From the NCBI GenBank assembly GCA_037783415.1, contig JAZGTN010000058.1, forward strand, positions 5,430,001-5,494,000: 64,000 bases of DNA, in the 5' to 3' direction. The translations under genes were made by a program, and so were the position numbers. The notes beneath the pieces are model-generated. The model did no database searches. It was not told the DNA's origin and saw nothing but the letters and a program-made list of their open reading frames with translations. Source of the stretch: Leptasterias polaris. Its lineage: Eukaryota > Echinodermata > Asteroidea > Forcipulatida > Asteriidae. Below, piece by piece: positions 33,463 to 45,387 of this stretch (position 1 is the first letter of the stretch; the number at the start of each line of letters is the position of its first letter).

Positions 33463-33574
33463 CGGCCACGTGAAGTGTCTAATTAATTCTTGACGACCAC
33501 GTCCAAAGCGGTATTTTTCATACGCAACGTACAATGCCGTGTTTGCTTGTTTGTCTGGACTTCCTGTATGAACT
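33463..33574 (-). CDS. Possible exon of an unidentified minus-strand gene
   Basis: Between an acceptor (minus: attgcttgcag) and a strong donor (CCG/gtgagt) the minus strand has an open 112-bp segment reading VHTGSPDKQANTALYVAYEK and then YRFGRGRQELIRHFTWP. The peptide looks natural and the splice signals are good. It lies 340 bp from the ATG of the plus-strand gene and faces away from it, so it could be the start of a divergent gene or an upstream exon of the EnSpm relic at 31261-32104. Partner exons were not found with confidence. Confidence 0.35.
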
Positions 33575-33914
33575 CTGCAAGCAATTACAATGATAATAAT
33601 AATGATTTGGAGTCAAAAGGCTAACTAAAAAATGAATTCAGCTGCATGTGCGGGCGTAGTTCGGTGTCCAGCCGCAAACTCGAATTGTGGATGTCACAAA
33701 ATTGTGAATTAGTCACGTGACAAAATAAGGCCAATTGAAACAAAAGGCGCCGTTTTCAATCGACGTTTTCCACTGTTCTTCCTTTCTCCTGCAACGTACA
33801 TGCATGACATGACATGACATGACATGACGTACGTTCGCTCGTCCTCCTAAATTTGTCGTAATTACAGTTATTTTCACGGTTTGATAATTTTGTAGTTGTA
33901 TACAAAATCATAAA

Positions 33915-36900
33915 ATGGACTCTGCCTCTGGAAGTGGAACGACTGGACGGTCAAGAAAGGCATCAAAACCTTCCAGATATTCAGATGATCAGGGCAAGGC
34001 CAAACTGTAGGCATTCATCATGCTAATTAATAATGAAACGTTTTCGTTATAGCCTTCCACGTTAATTAAGCATGGTAACGTACTGTATAAGGCCCCTCAT
34101 GCAAAGTTATTATTCATCTTAGTCATTGTATTTATAACGATCTTTCATGAATCATGTCGGGCTAACGTTGGAAACATGACGTCGCTCCAATGTCGTGCAT
34201 GCATTACCACTGTAAATGGCTGACTATCTCTCGCAACGTAAGACCAACACTTTTAAGATTTCAACACACGATGAAGTGCAAGTGTCATTGTAAAAAGGTT
34301 GGATAGATGATTTAAAAAAAAATCATTTAGTTTTTGATTGTGAACAATTTTCCTGTTATCCTAGGCCGATTGATCCTCAACTGTACTATTTATACTATTA
34401 AACTAAGCATGCTAAGGCATGTCACTTTTGTAAGGAGATCGAATCTATCCATGAAATACATAGATAGGACTGCCTAGGCTAATAAATGCAAAAAATTTCA
34501 TTCAATAATGCTTGCGTTAGTAGTATTTTAGTAACATTTAGGCCTAACAAACGACTTGAACATGTCATGATAATTCATTTTCGACACAAAGTTTATTTAT
34601 ACATAGGCCCTGTTACGTATGCTTTTTGTTAACGATAACATTCATGACATAACATTCCATAGTGTAATTAACGTCAACTCAAACTGCTATTTTAGTTCAA
34701 AAAAATAACACATAATTTTTTTTTAATAACAGTTAATGTAAACAAAGGCAGTAAACTGTAACTGGTAAAAAACAGTATAGTCCCGAAGGCCTAAATTTAC
34801 TCCCTTTTATAGCTCCTGCCATTCATCTTTTAATCGGGCCCGTGTGACACCTCTTTATATTAGTATACTAACTTAGTCTTATTGATTCACTTTTAACTAA
34901 AAAAAAAACCCGGGAACAATATGAACAACGGGGATCCGATGGCCTAACACAGTTATATAGGCATGATACTCATTACCTGATAGGGCTTTAAACGTTTGGT
35001 TTAATGATATACTGGTTATACGATGATACATTCTGGTTGTATACATAAAATAGCACAGTAAGTACACAAAATGATATAGGCTAGTCAATACGATATAGCT
35101 TCATGCACTCCACCATCCACCGGAAAAACAGGAACGTTAATGTTAAATATTTTAAACAGGCCTAATATGTATAAGTATAAATAGGTGATGATAGAATGAA
35201 ATTTTGCTCACCAGCTGTGGGGTCCATCGCGGTCCAACTCCTCATGTTGTGGCCGGCCGAGACTTAAACAATTTTACTACCTACATTACAACACTAAAAC
35301 ACACATGTTACTTATGTACACATTACTTATACTTTGACCTGAGAAGGCTTACACACACACTCTGACTTACAGTCCATCCAACTGTGATCTTCACTTGATC
35401 TCGAAACTTTGTATATTTTCTTTTTTTACTACATCTATAATGATCTACAATACCTACATTGTAATGTTCAAGTATTTTATTGCATTTTATTTTATCAGCT
35501 CAACTGTGATCATCGATTCAATTCAAATCAATTTCCTATCAACCCAAGGCTAGCTATACTATTAATCATATTTTACTGTTTGATCTTTTCTATATAGAAT
35601 ATGTGCTGATCATTTTTCATGAAGACGGGGTAAAACGAGTCGTGGAAAGTACAAAAGTCAAGGAGACAGAGGAGGAGATGTCTGCATATGATGATTTGAA
35701 CAAAAGGCACTATGCATGCAGTGTTCTTATGAAGAGTGTATGTATCATGTGTATATTAGGGCAATCTGTTATTTTTTTTCCAAATTAGCTTGTTATTTTT
35801 TAGGTAAAACAAATTATAACCAAGTTGATTAAAATGTTGTTTCAATATCTTTTTTATTTGATTAAAACTTGTCAAGCGGAAAGTTCAACACTCATCAGCA
35901 CACGAGGATCTCACGTAGAAACCAACTACCCCCCCCCCCGGTAAAACTAAAAAAATTATCTTTTGTCACAAAAGACACATTGTGTATGATCAACACTATC
36001 AAAACGCAAGCATCATATTAATCTATGTTGGGTTTTTTACAGAAGATAAGGAGTTCCTTCTCAAGAAAAAGGTGCGCCTTGATGGTAAGCCAACCAAGCG
36101 GAAGTCAAAAGGTACATTTTATTTCAATACATACACGCTGCTAGTTAACTCGACAATTTTTTTTAAAATAGTGCAATATTTTTCTGTTGAATTTTAAAAC
36201 TGGTTATGTGGCTGTCCTTTTTACAAAATGCAGCATCAGAGAAAACACTGACAGTCAAGAAGGGGAAACAAAACAAAGCTGATCAAGGTATTCATTTTAT
36301 TTGGTGGTTACCTTTAATCTATTCTATGATGTGAATCGTTCTAAAATGTACATGTGTATCAGATGATATGCAATAAGTATTTATTATTAGATCAGTTTAA
36401 TATTGCTCTTTTACTATGTATTTTTAATAGTGCAATCTCCAGGGCCCCAAGAACACCAGAAAGGAGAAAGCAGGTACGTCTACAAACTTTGTACTTTGAC
36501 TATTTTCTCAAACTGCGAATTACAACTCTATAAAAACATACAGTGGTCACTGTAGTAACAGATTTATGATGTCTGTACCTCGTTACACACATACGGTTTC
36601 ATTAAGTTTATGAGTATACATGTATTATCTAAACTATCAAAAAAGGTTCTATTGGATGAGGGGAGCACTGAACCCTCGTTTCGACCAAAAAACTCACTTT
36701 CAAATTTCTTATATTGAGTATTTACATCAGTATGTCTTTGTGAAAGAGTGAACTCACTTCAGTGTTTGTTACTTTGTCTCTTAATTTCAACTTTCAACAG
36801 GGCATAAGAAGGCAGGACAAAGCAATCAAACCGGTGAGTTATTTTGTTTGCTTTTTACTTACAGCTCTTGTATAAAATTTAATTTTAATCATGATCACAT

Positions 36901-39900
36901 ATCAAAAATGCCTTGAACATCAAATTTTTGCCAATATTGGCTACATGTAGAGGACTAGAAAATAAAATATCTTCCGCGGAAAAAAATTAAACATCGTTTT
37001 TATGTGCTTTTCATGGGATGATGCCTGTCTTGGTTCTACTCTGAATTGTTAAACAAAACATTGTAAATTGTAATTGATTTGGATTTTCAAAAATGTTTGT
37101 ATTCAGGTGAACCAACAGCAGTGTCTGTGATGATAGCCAGGGAGAGGGAACTCATCGCCGAACTTCAAAACCACAGGGGTATGTTTAAAGACTTAGGTAG
37201 TCTAGTTATAGTCTGGATATATTAAAGGGGCCATGACGTCTTGATCATCTGATAATGATGACAAAGAAAGGTTTGTGTTAATGACATCTCTCTGAGTTTT
37301 GTTCTCAACAGAACAGGTTACAAAAGAACCATCTCAGCCCAGTTCGTAGAGCATTGGCTAAACATACGACATCAGCATAGAGATTGCAAATCCACATTCG
37401 TAGATTTGTCTGCTTTTACCCATACAGAAGAAAGTGATGAGATGAAAGTTCTCAAGGCGGATAACGTCAAACTTGTGGCGGACCTCATCCACCTGGAGAA
37501 AAGAAATACAGCGCTGGAGTTTACCATAACTCAGCTAAGAGACCAGATAAGTAAGAAATACATTACAATTATTCATGTACAATGTACATGTACAAAGTTG
37601 TTTTTGTATAGCAGCAATACTAGGGTAATTTGATTGTAAGATAAGATTGTAGGGTCTAACAGAAGTTTGAGCCGAGTGGTTAACAAAATTACAAAACTAA
37701 TTTCCAATTGTGGAAGATTATTTTTGAAATTGTTGGTTGCAAAGTTGCACAAATTCTTCTGCTAAGGAGTAAGAATAGTATTCTTCTTGAAAGATTGAGC
37801 AACGTAAAGAAATGAAATGATTTGGCTTACCGTTAGACCCTAACCAAAAAACAATATTCTGAGAAACTCATATTAGTAGGGTCATATCTTTGGATTCCGT
37901 GACCATTTTTTTGCTACCTTTTTTTCTTGATGGATTTGACTTCAGGAACCATTTAAAAGGAAAATAAGCTCCTATGTACCTCTGAAATGTGATAGGAACT
38001 TTTTTTATAGCGCAATATTCAAAATGGCCGCCGACGCCATCTTGAAAAACATAAATTGTAATAGCTCTGGCACCAGATGACCTAGACGGACAAATAATAT
38101 ATCCTTTTCCACTATATCTGGCATGACAAATCCACTGGAGTGGTAATTGTAAGGTTTGGGGATCATCTTGATCTTTCAATCCAAGATGGCCGCCGTCGCC
38201 ATCTTGAAAAAACAAAGCTTTCAATAGCTCTGGCACCAGATGACCTAGACAGACAAAAGAAATGTCATTTTCCAATATATTTGGCACTCCATAGCTACTG
38301 GAATGGTAATTGTAGAGTCTGGGGATCATCCTAACCTCCAAATCCAAGATGGCCGCCGTCAACGTCTTGAAAATTATGAATTGTAATAGCTCTGGCATCA
38401 GAAGAACTATAAGAAAAATAGGGTGTCGATTTCCACTATTCACGGCATTACAAATCCACTGGAATGGTTATTGTAGAGTTGGGGATCATCCTGACCTCCA
38501 AATTCAAGATGGCGGCCGTCGCCATCTTGGAAATATGAATTGTAATAGCTCTGACACAAGAAGAGCTATAAGAACAAATAGGGTGTCATTTTCCACTATT
38601 TCTGGTATTACAAATGATTTAATTATTTTTTTTTTTAGTTCTGGAACCATCCTTACCTCTTAATCCAAGATTCACATTTCAGCTTCACTATCACCACCTG
38701 ATTCACTGTACGAACTGTAGCTTTCACTAATCAGACTTACTTTCATCACTTTCGCTGACACCATCACTGTTGTCATCTGTCTGCGGGTTTGTTGGTAGAG
38801 ATATGGATGGGGGAATGGGGGGCTTAGTATAACGGATCGGCAGACACAGGCCATTTGAAGGTGCCATCCATGGCCTATTGGTGAGGGGTGACTTCTTAAC
38901 TGGTAATGATGTTGCACATATGCAAGATAGTTTGCACGCTCCAAGTATGGACAGAGACTGTCCAAGTCAGGCACAAGCCTGATAGTGCTCTTTTCTGCGC
39001 TCTCCACTTGGCAGCTCGGACTTCTCCCAGGGTCTTGCTTTTACAATCGCCATACACGTATCTGATGACAAATTGCTCCAAATTGCTGATAATCTCTTGT
39101 GTCACTGGGAGCTGTTCACCACATACTGCTAGTAGATATTGTGCCTTTTTGGACTTTCCACGCGATTTGCGATAAGCTTCTTACTTGTTCCATAGAACCC
39201 AGAGTTGGTCACACCCAGTACGACATGTAGTGGTATGATGGAAGTAGCCATTGCCTCATCGCACAAACACTGGGCACTGATTAGCTGATGTTTGCGTTTC
39301 ACACACATGGGCCCCGATGTCTTCTGAGAAACATATGCCGCTTGTACATAGCTGTCAGTGTCCTCAGTATCAAGAATGACTGCTTCTGAGTAGCCTTCAG
39401 ACCGGAGAAGTGAAAGGCGAAAGCACATGGTTGTCACATTCCAAAGTGCTTTCACGGGCTAAGGGGAGAGTTTCTTTGACATAGACACCCAGACCATGTG
39501 ATGGAGGGTGGTCAACGCATGGGCGCAATTAAAGCTCTGGCATAAAGTAAACATTATGTACATAAAATAACCAAAGAATAAAGAAACCTTACCTGCTCAC
39601 GCAAATCCACCTGCCCGTGCGTGGCGTTCAAAGCCTCTTGGTATTGCCTTTTCCTATATCAGGGGCTTTCGTTTCAACTTCACCTCTGTTCAGTCTTTTG
39701 TTTTTAACAACCCTCCTGACTTTCTAGCTCTATCTGAGAGCAGACTGAATTGTGACATTTCTTTAGATAGATTCTTTCAAGTTACTAGGATATATCTTTC
39801 ATCGACTTGACCACCCTCCATCACATGGTCTGGGTGTCTATGTCAAAGAAACTCTCCCCTTAGCCCGTGAAAGCACTTTGGAATGTGACAACCATGTGCT

Positions 39901-42900
39901 TTCGCCTTTCACTTCTCCATTCTACAACCTACCTGTTTTTCCTGTATCGTTCACCTTTATCACCATCCTGCGCTGTGCTTGATGCTATCTCTGATAGCAT
40001 TGACTCTGCTATTTCTCAGCACCCTTCTGCTCAAGTCATGGTATTTGGTGACTTCAATGTTCAACACAAGGAGTGGCTGACCCATTCTCGTAATATTGAC
40101 ATTTCTGGTATTGCAACACATAATTTTTCCATCTCCCAGATCGTTTCATCGCCAACTCACATTCCGGATCGTGCTTCCGATGGTAGGTACTTGCTTGACC
40201 TCTTCTTGTGTTCTAACCCAGATGACTGTGTAATTGTCAAAGTTTTGCCTCCAATTGGTAACTCAGATCACTCGATTGTCTCTGTTTCCGTGTCATATTC
40301 TTCTCCAACAAATTACTATAGCATTCCAGCCTTTCCACCGTACTGTGTTTCAGTTTGGAAAGGCTGACTGGGATGGTTTTCGATGTTTTCTTACTGATGT
40401 GCCATGGTCTTCGATTCTAAGTCTTGGTCCTGATTTGGCGGAAGACGAGTTATCCCAATGGATTAACCTTGGTATGGAGATTTACATCCCCTTACATACC
40501 TACCAGATCAGGGACCATTCTCAACCTTGGTACACTCCAGTCTGTGCTGCAGCAATTGCCCATTTTTAAAGAAGTATCATCTGTCAGGAACTTTGGACAG
40601 TAAGCGTCTTTTCCAAGAAGCTCGAAATCGATGTAAGAGAGTTTTAGAGGATGCTAAGAATAAATATGCGAACCCTGTTGCTAGTTTGGCTTGGTTCAAG
40701 GGATTTTTGGCGGATTGCCAATAGTGTACTGAACCTCAACAAGTCTTCCATTCCTCCTCTCTTTCATGGACCCGAAGTTCTTACTTCTCCTCAAGATAAG
40801 GCAAACCCTTTGCTGACAACTTTGCATCTAACTCCACACTCAATGATGAGGCATCCGTTGTCCATGTATTTAAGGGTGCTGGTGAGCGTTCTGAAGCTAT
40901 ATAATTATCGTCCTATTAGTCTGCTTCCCATAATAAGTAAGATCTTTGAATGCTTCGTCAATCAACAGCTCCTTGGATACCTGGAGGACAATGACCTTCT
41001 AACTGACTGCCAGTTTGGGTTTCGCCATTCCTGCTCAACGGGTGATCTGCTTTCCCTAATTACCGATCATTTAAGTAGGGCCTTAGATCGCAGGGGCGAG
41101 GATCGTGTTGTAGTATTGGACATCTCCAAGGCCTTCGACAAAGTGTGGCATACTGGCATGCTTCACAAACTTCATTCATGGTGTGTCAGGCCGAATGTTA
41201 TCTATAATCTCTGCTCTCCTTCTGCCTGTCATATCAATTCCGGTGTTCCACAAGGCGCAGTACTTGGTCCCACTTTCTTTCTTGTTTACATTAATGATCT
41301 GCCTGATGAAGTTTTGTCTCAGCTCGCCATGTTTGCTGATTCAACCTTCTACTGTGTTTCCCATAACTCTTCCAACAATTCTCGCTGTGAGGTAGGTGTC
41401 TCACTAAACAATAACTTACAGAACAAGCTAAAGTGGGGGAATGATTGGCTAGTAACCTTCGATGCGAAGAAAACTAAACTTCTGCCTCTGTCTCGCTCAA
41501 GAGATGATACATTTACTTCTATTCATATGGGTCCATTGACTTTGCCTGAGGTAGCAGATTTTTCGCCTTCTTGGACTTGACATCTCCACCAATGACAGTT
41601 GGGAGAGGTATATCTCAGGCATTGCAAAGAGTGCTTCCATGCGAGTTGGTTGTCTTTACCGAGCTCGGAAGTTCTTACCTCCTGATGCTACTCTCTACCT
41701 GTATAAGACAACTATACGTCCCCTAATAGAGTACTGTTGTCATATTTGGGCCAGAGCATCTGCTTGTCATTTATCTTTATTAGATAGGGTACAGATCAGA
41801 AGCATATTGTTCATCTTGTTGGTGAAGTGTTGGGATCAACGTTACAACCTCTTTCCCACCGTAGGTCTGTAGCCAGCCTCTGTCTTTTCTACATATATTT
41901 TCATGGTAAATGTGCCACCAGTGTGTCCGACCTACATTGTAGTTCCTCCTATCAGAGTGTTTGAGCGTGAAACCAGACTTTCTGCTTCTTCTCATCCATA
42001 CACTCTCAATTTGCTGAGATGTAGAACAAGGAGCCACTCCAACAGCTTTATTCCACGTACTGCATCTCTTTGGAACTCCTTGCCTAGTGCATGTTTCCCT
42101 CCATCCTACAATCTAGACTGTTTTAAGAGAAATATCAATTCCTACCTCCAGCTCTCTTGAGTTTTTTTTCACATTTAATAATTTTTCTTCTTGTATAGCC
42201 CCTTACCAAGAGTGGCTTTTAGCCTATAAAGAACACATAATTATAACTGATTTTTCAAATTTGAAAAATGAAACCGTATTTGTTCTTTTAGTTCATCTGG
42301 TGCCAGAGCTGTCACATTTCATAATTTTCAAGATGGCGACGGCGGCCATCTTGGATTATGTGATCACGATGATTCCCAACTCTATGAAATTACCATTCCA
42401 GGGGTTTTTGTTATGCCAGGGGTTTTTGTTAGGATGATCCCCAGACTCTACAATTACCATTCCAGCAGCTATGGAGTGCCAAATATATTGGAAAATGACA
42501 TCTCTTTTGTCTGTCTAGGTCATCTGGTGCCAGAGCTATTGAAAGTTATGTTTTTCAAGATGGCGACGGCGGCCATTTCGGATTTAGAGGTCATGATGAT
42601 CCCCAAACCTTACAATTACCACTCCAGTGGATTTGTCATGCCACATATAGTGGAAAAGGATATATTATTTGTCCGTCTAGGTCATCCGGTGCCAGAGCTA
42701 TTACAATTTATGTTTTTCAAGATGGCGTCGGCGGCCATTTTGAATATTGCGCTATAAAAAAAGTTCCTATCACATTTCAGAGGTACATAGGAGCTTATTT
42801 TCCTTTTAAATGGTTCCTGAAGTCAAATCCATCAAGAAAAAAAGGTAGCAAAAAAATGGTAACGGAATCCAAAGATATGACCCTACTATATATATCTTCC

Positions 42901-43926
42901 ACCGAAGAATGTTAGATGCAATACCAGTCACCTTCTATATATTTCTTAAAAAACAATATCCGCATCCGGAGTTCAAACAAACCACCTTGAACCTAAGCGT
43001 GATAATTAAATTATGTCTTTCACAAGACATGAGACCTACCGATTCTTTTAGAATCACCCACATGCAACTGATGATTGCCAAGAAGGCATGAAAACATGTT
43101 ATTGCTACAAAGAGAGGATCTGAAAAAATATCCTCGCGGTCTCTTCTAAAAATCAATTTACTGACACATTTGTCAACCGGTTCTTCTGGTACTATTTATG
43201 TTCGTCAACTACCACTGTCGACCTGACAAAACTACGAACATAATACCCAGACGCAGACCCTACCCATAAAACTTGTAAACATTTTTACAGTTTTGTGTCA
43301 ATCTCGATCAAGTCAACAGTGTTGGATTGCACTAAATGGGACAGCGCCATCATTTTTCAATACGTTTATCCATTTATATACGTCTATTCCAGGAAACTCA
43401 GCTGTGGTGGACAGATTTAGACACGCCCCACCTCGTCCAGGAAATTTGGACCCAGATACAGCGGCCTTTATACATCAGGTAATATCGATTGTGTTACAAT
43501 CCTGGGTTAACCAGCAGTTCAAAATGTTTCAAAACTAATTCAATCTCAAAGTTAATTTGAACAAAAATGTTTTGACGGATTTGTGTGTCTCAATACATTT
43601 CAAAACTGTTAGTGGTCTGAAAGTTTTGTGTGACCGGCACACCCCTATTTTTAAAACTTGGACACCTTGTTTTTTATCAGTTATTAAAAACGTAGCAAGC
43701 AATGAACAGTTTGGGCAACCTGTTTTACAAAACACTTTATTATCTTGCAGATCTTGACAAAAACATGAATAGGAATAATAAGTTTGAGTCTCTTTCATTT
43801 TTCGGGTTCTTGTTTTTTGTTTGTTTGTTCTTTTAGATGGTAGAGCTCAGTCCAGGGACTAGAAATTTCGTGTACTCCCTCAACCTCACGGCTGCATTGA
43901 GGTTGAAGTCAAAGTCGAGCTCATAA
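33915..43926 (+). CDS. Nine-exon host gene, basic/coiled-coil protein, possibly BEN-like
   Basis: Exons: 33915-33993, 35598-35735, 36043-36111, 36234-36287, 36801-36833, 37107-37178, 37428-37550, 43393-43478 and 43837-43926. They total 744 nt (247 aa plus TAA), every junction in frame. AATAAA follows at 44223. The first intron would use a GC donor (CAGG/gcaagg); the others are GT-AG. The protein has a Ser/Lys start, a module EYVLIIFHEDGVKRVVES, a Lys-rich linker (KKKVRLDGKPTKRKSK), then a coiled coil (ELIAELQNHR...VLKADNVKLVADLIHLEKRN...QLRDQI) and a short C-terminus ending KSKSSS. An N-terminal short module, basic linker and coiled coil recall invertebrate BEN-domain proteins, but no BEN domain is evident, so function is unassigned. 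Intron 1 (1.6 kb) shows nothing else; intron 7 holds a 5-kb foldback element. Confidence 0.65.
36431..36473 (+). other. Possible cassette exon that breaks frame
   Basis: The stretch tgcaatctccag... is bounded by tttttaatag and CAG/gtacgt, both good splice signals. It reads VQSPGPQEHQKGES in the gene's frame. Its 43-nt length would shift the frame so that the next exon starts with a stop. It is either a pseudo-exon, a regulated poison exon or a sign of a local sequence error. Confidence 0.35.
38672..39403 (-). pseudogene. Fragment of an invertebrate-expanded nuclease-like protein
   Basis: The minus strand reads VILDTEDTDSYVQAAYVSQK, LHVVLGVTNSGFYGTSKKLI, ISNLEQFVIRYVYGD, then IRLVPDLDSLCPYLERANYL and LRSHPSPIGHGWHL. 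This resembles a multicopy protein family of marine invertebrates whose members have an EDTD motif and H-x-x-TGCD-x-x-SxFxGxGK. That EDTD context is reminiscent of XPG/FEN (PIN-like) nucleases. Here the GCD motif is altered (LGVTNSGF) and the frame is broken several times. The nuclease assignment is inference; the family match is from memory. Confidence 0.45.
39404..39918. repeat. 112-bp inverted pair from the LINE endonuclease
   Basis: 39404-39515 is the reverse complement of 39807-39918 with very few differences. The sequence encodes part of the LINE endonuclease (SHGLGVYVKETLPLARES), so the left copy is an extra, inverted piece of the LINE joined to the nuclease-like fragment. Confidence 0.9.
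39640..42160 (+). pseudogene. CR1/Jockey-group LINE, ORF2 remnant
   Basis: Endonuclease blocks: FLALSESRLNCDISLDRFF, LGVYVKETLPLA, QVMVFGDFNVQHKEWL and PIGNSDHSIVSVSVSY (catalytic D and H of the SDH motif). RT blocks: YRPISLLPIISKIFECFV, FGFRHSCSTGDLL, VVLDISKAFDKVWH and SGVPQGAVLGPTFFLVYIND. The catalytic FADD has become FADS. C-terminal pieces (IRPLIEYCCHIWA, PRTASLWNSLPSACFPPSYN) end at 42160. Many frameshifts and a deletion make it inactive. It lies between the arms of the foldback element. Confidence 0.8.
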
Positions 43927-45201
43927 GATGGCCGGTTCTCTGTTGAACTCTTTTTATACGAACACAGAGTTGGCAGCCATGGGAACACTCAAGAGAGTCC
44001 AACATGACATCCTGTTTGCTATTTTAGGTTAGCCCTACTTAGGATGAAATTCATCTTGTGTATTATATTCTATTATCAATGTGGAAATCTAAATTGTCTT
44101 GATTGTGTGCTACCTTTTTACCTGTGCTGTCTCATGCAAAACACTGCGTCTGATCTTCTGGTTAAAATATTTGTTTTGTTTAATGAGTTGTCATCATTTC
44201 CGGATTTATGCGCTTAAACAACAATAAAATGGATTTAAACTACAAAGCTTTTTTACCTTTTGACAACATGTATTCGTTTTTAAAAAGAAAGCACATACTT
44301 TTTCAATTCAATTCAATTTATTGTTCGTCATATGAAAACACATGAAATTTGTTTTCCATTGTACAGCATTTTTTTAAATTACATAAAAACTACACCAAGT
44401 ACATCAAAAATAGACAATATTATTATATACACAATGAAAAGGAGAGTAACATAAAAAACAGGAAGAGTCAAAAAGGTTGTACAAATTATCTGTTAAAACT
44501 ACTGTTAAAACTATAGATGGCACTTGGTATGAAGGAATTTTTGAATCTGTTTGTTTTAAGGCCTAGTTGTCGAATCCTACCTGATCTATTGTATGGTTAC
44601 AATCACTGAGTGAAGAGGATGTGTGCTGTCAGTCATAAATACAATTACATTTTTTCATAAGGCTGCTATCTACCAACTTCTGAAGGCACCTATGTCGGCA
44701 CCTATGTCAGCACCTATGATTCTGCTGGCGTGTTTAACAATACGTTGAAGTTTCTTCCGGTTTTGAACAGTCAGGGAATTAAACCAAGCGATTGAACAGA
44801 AGGTTAATAAAGATTGAATAGTGCTCTGATAAAACAATGTTAAAATTCTGGTGTTCACATTAAAATATTTGAGTTTCCTTACGAAATGTAAGCGCTGGTT
44901 GGCTTTTTTATAAACCCTAGAGGTGTTGGAATTCCAGTTCAATTGGTTATCGACTACTGTGCCAAGATATTTGTACTCGCTTACAATTTCAACAGACACA
45001 TCATTAATTTTAATTGGTAGCATGATCTGTTTGTTTCTTTGAAAATTAAAAACCATTTCTGGCACACCAATTAGCAAATTGATTAATGTTATTTCTATAT
45101 TCTGATTCATCATTGTCAGCAATCAAACCTGTCAGTACTGTATCCAGCATACTTGATTAAAAAACACGAGTCACTTTGTACATTAAAGTCACTTGTAAAT
45201 A

Positions 45202-45387
45202 TATACCATGCCCGATATGGGGCAGAGGGAGGCCCCCCCAAACTAACCCTAACCCTAACACACTCTTCCCTCTTGTATACAGAAGCACCCCCCCTAAAAT
45301 TCTCAAAAGAATTCCTGAGATTCCCAGAACACAATGAAGACACAATAGAGGGGGGGCCTCCCTCTGCCCCATATCGAGCAGCAATTG
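45202..45387. mobile_element. 186-bp MITE with 8-bp TSD and telomere-like core
   Basis: Perfect 26-bp inverted repeats begin GATATGGGGCAGAGGG at 45214 and end at 45375; with one mismatch they extend to 45209/45380. TGTAAATA flanks the element at 45194-45201 and 45388-45395. Removing the element and one TSD copy restores the LINE frame as SLFTSDFNVQSD. The core holds ACTAACCCTAACCCTAACAC. An 8-bp TSD is typical of hAT (and P) elements; no transposase is present. Confidence 0.88.

Larger units (their letters stand above)
37876..42886. mobile_element. 5-kb foldback element with long inverted arms, in intron of host gene
   Basis: GTAGGGTCATATCTTTGGAT starts at 37876 after TA; the matching end closes at 42886 before TA. 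The arms are long: about 37876-38610 and 42250-42886. Each is a tandem array of about 160-bp units containing AATAGCTCTGGCACCAGATG and the palindromic phrase CAAGATGGC..GCCATCTTG. The long minus ORF at 37868-38443 and its plus counterpart at 42413-42757 come from these arms and are not genes. The interior holds a nuclease-like fragment (minus) and a LINE (plus), probably secondary insertions. No transposase for the foldback itself is seen. Confidence 0.8.

Noticed and set aside
37868..38443. 191-codon minus-strand ORF
   Set aside because: It lies wholly in the tandem arm of the foldback element and recurs in the opposite arm at 42413-42757; it reads through satellite units.
45239..45275. Interstitial telomere
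   Set aside because: Only two to three CCCTAA units, inside a bounded 186-bp MITE.
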